Shown piece by piece: positions 63,292-64,000 of a stretch of 64,000 bases of DNA. The stretch's first letter is position 1; every line of letters starts with the position of its first letter. The notes under the pieces are model-generated. The model did no database searches. It had not been told where the DNA came from and saw only the letters and a program-made list of their open reading frames with translations. Source of the stretch: Ecdyonurus torrentis (lineage: Eukaryota > Arthropoda > Insecta > Ephemeroptera > Heptageniidae); contig OX439131.1 in NCBI GenBank assembly GCA_949318235.1, forward strand, positions 22,092,802 through 22,156,801, given 5' to 3'. The position numbers were made by a program, and so were the translations under genes.

Positions 63292-63462
63292 CATCTCTGT
63301 TCTATATATTTTTGTTTTACTTACTTCCATCACCTAATGACATAACAACTTAACTTTTCTTGCAGTTTACTGATGTCTCGCCTAAGTGAGATAAAAAGAG
63401 AAAATCATCTCCAAAGAAATACCATCCAATTACAGAGAAACCAACTGCAAGTTGTAGAGAAA
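61886..63462 (+). CDS. N-terminal two coding exons of an unrecognised gene (runs past the window)
   Basis: Exon 1 coding part is 61886-61956 (acceptor TTTTAAATTGTAG at 61849, donor GA|GTAAGT). Exon 2 is 63366-63462 (acceptor TTTTCTTGCAG, donor AAA|GTAAGT). Phases agree (23 codons+2, then 97 nt) and the product starts MAPSNLTMSMQDYLRLKAKI, then LGTDLLMSRLSEIKRENHLQ, then RNTIQLQRNQLQVVEK. The Gln/Arg/Leu heptad-like pattern suggests a coiled coil. The family is not recognised. The rest must lie beyond 64000. Intron 1 has a family B fragment, a family H element, another hairpin and a (TG)n run. Confidence 0.7.
62022..62170. mobile_element. Foldback element family B, copy 3 (internally deleted)
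   Basis: AATAATAAAGAAAAGGGTAT and AGCAAGGGCCTTACCACAG at the left; GGTAATTCTATCCTTTTCTT and the tail TTGATCCTAACCGCGATG at the right. Most of the palindrome is deleted. It is flanked by TTATCCTTTATAACT (62007-62021) and TTATCCTTATAACT (62172-62185), a 14-15-bp duplication differing by one base. Confidence 0.83.
62417..62634. mobile_element. 218-bp TIR element, family H, complete
   Basis: CGATCCTTTTAATTGCGTCA then AGATGAAGCTACTACACTTT on the left is mirrored by AAAGTGTAGTAGCTTCATCT then TGACGCGAGAAGATCGAT on the right. Each arm has two TACACTTTACAAA boxes. The window's first 104 bp are the right arm of another copy. Confidence 0.88.
62688..62891. mobile_element. 204-bp near-perfect palindrome
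   Basis: TAGATGATACAGTAGTCCAT then CTCCTATACTGGGAATG is mirrored by CATTCTCAGTATAGGAG then ATGGACTACTGTATCATCTA. Inner arms include TTCCGACTGGGTGAAGCGGG and its complement. TA-rich borders. Intronic. Confidence 0.88.
63219..63290. repeat. (TG)n microsatellite
   Basis: Pure TG run of about 72 bp, 75 bp upstream of a coding exon acceptor. Intronic TG repeats near splice sites can affect exon use, but nothing here shows that directly. Confidence 0.95.
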
Positions 63463-64000
63463 GTAAGTTATATAATATTCAAGTGCAGACCCACATATTT
63501 ATTTATTATTGTTCTTTTATCCAATATTTCTCAAAACTTAAAATGTAAAAACCATAAATAGTTTTGCTGTAGTTGTTTCTTGTTTTGTTTTATTTGCTTT
63601 ACCATGCAAACCCACAAGTTGTCCACTTATGGAATGGGATTTGTAGGCATAAGCGGAAAGAAAAGTCAAACAGACTTTTTCAGCCCAAATTATCAAGTAT
63701 GGTACCTGACGAGACCCCTAATTTCATATTTATAAATTCTATATTTATAATAGAATGAATATATGAATATAATATGAATAAATGTAAGTTTTGCAATGTG
63801 ATAAGTGCAATTAACTCGAAGTTCAGAATTAGCATGAAGACTTTATTATTATATAATTTTATATTTTTAAGGTTTCATGCCTAGCTACCATTGCTGCAAT
63901 GTACGTGACAGAAAGTTTATATATAAATATAGAAATATCATTAATATTATACATGGGCAAGAATTAATTAGCTGTATGATATGTATGATACATTTGAATA
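63463..64000 (+). other. Intron of the gene at 61886, no exon seen
   Basis: After the GTAAGT donor at 63463 no further exon with compatible phase 0 was found. An open frame at 63573-63758 would need an acceptor that puts a stop directly in frame (GCA TAA), so it is not proposed as coding. Confidence 0.45.

Noticed and set aside
63573..63758. Possible third exon of the gene at 61886
   Set aside because: The best acceptor (TTTGTAG) would place a stop codon (GCA TAA) in the required phase. Other acceptors are weak.

Overview
The window is AT-rich, intron-rich animal DNA. An arthropod, probably an insect, is the best guess. The main gene is a polybromo with C2H2 zinc fingers between its HMG box and its C-terminal tail, as in insect Polybromo/BAP180 and unlike vertebrate PBRM1. 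The intergenic space is full of microsatellites, hairpin-type DNA transposons (MITEs) and LINE remnants. The species cannot be named from this sequence.

Layout. (1) 1-12.3 kb: no gene seen; (GA)n, (AT)n and poly-T tracts plus several small inverted-repeat elements. (2) 12.3-14.45 kb, plus strand: SDHAF4, a three-exon gene for the mitochondrial assembly factor of succinate dehydrogenase (116 aa), with two hairpin elements in its second intron. (3) 16.2-31.3 kb, minus strand, tail to tail with SDHAF4: the complete coding region of polybromo (PBRM1/BAP180 orthologue). All 32 spliced coding exons keep phase and give 1674 aa: six bromodomains, two BAH domains, an HMG box, two C2H2 fingers and the conserved C-terminal tail. 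A 38-nt exon candidate at 18023-18060 looks like a mutually exclusive partner of the exon at 17673-17770. (4) 32.5-37.7 kb: transposon-rich intergenic DNA. (5) 37.7-44.7 kb, minus strand: an unrecognised three-coding-exon gene (1502 aa) with an RS-rich N-terminal half and a helical C-terminal half that resembles a winged helix plus TPR. (6) 45-61.8 kb: an accessory landscape with a LINE cut in two by a hairpin transposon, a 3.2-kb foldback-like element whose inverted arms are tandem arrays of about 85 bp, a 2.5-kb TIR element and many MITEs. A CpG-rich island near 55 kb is the best promoter candidate there. (7) 61.9 kb to the window end, plus strand: the first two coding exons of an unrecognised coiled-coil-like gene that runs out of the window.

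SDHAF4 (respiratory complex II maturation) and polybromo (PBAF chromatin remodelling) have no evident functional link; their adjacency is just gene order. The most distinctive feature of the window is the density of large inverted repeats: more than twenty, from about 60 bp to 1.3 kb, in at least ten families. These include a family flanked by 13-16-bp target duplications and two families that carry consensus CRE octamers (TGACGTCA).
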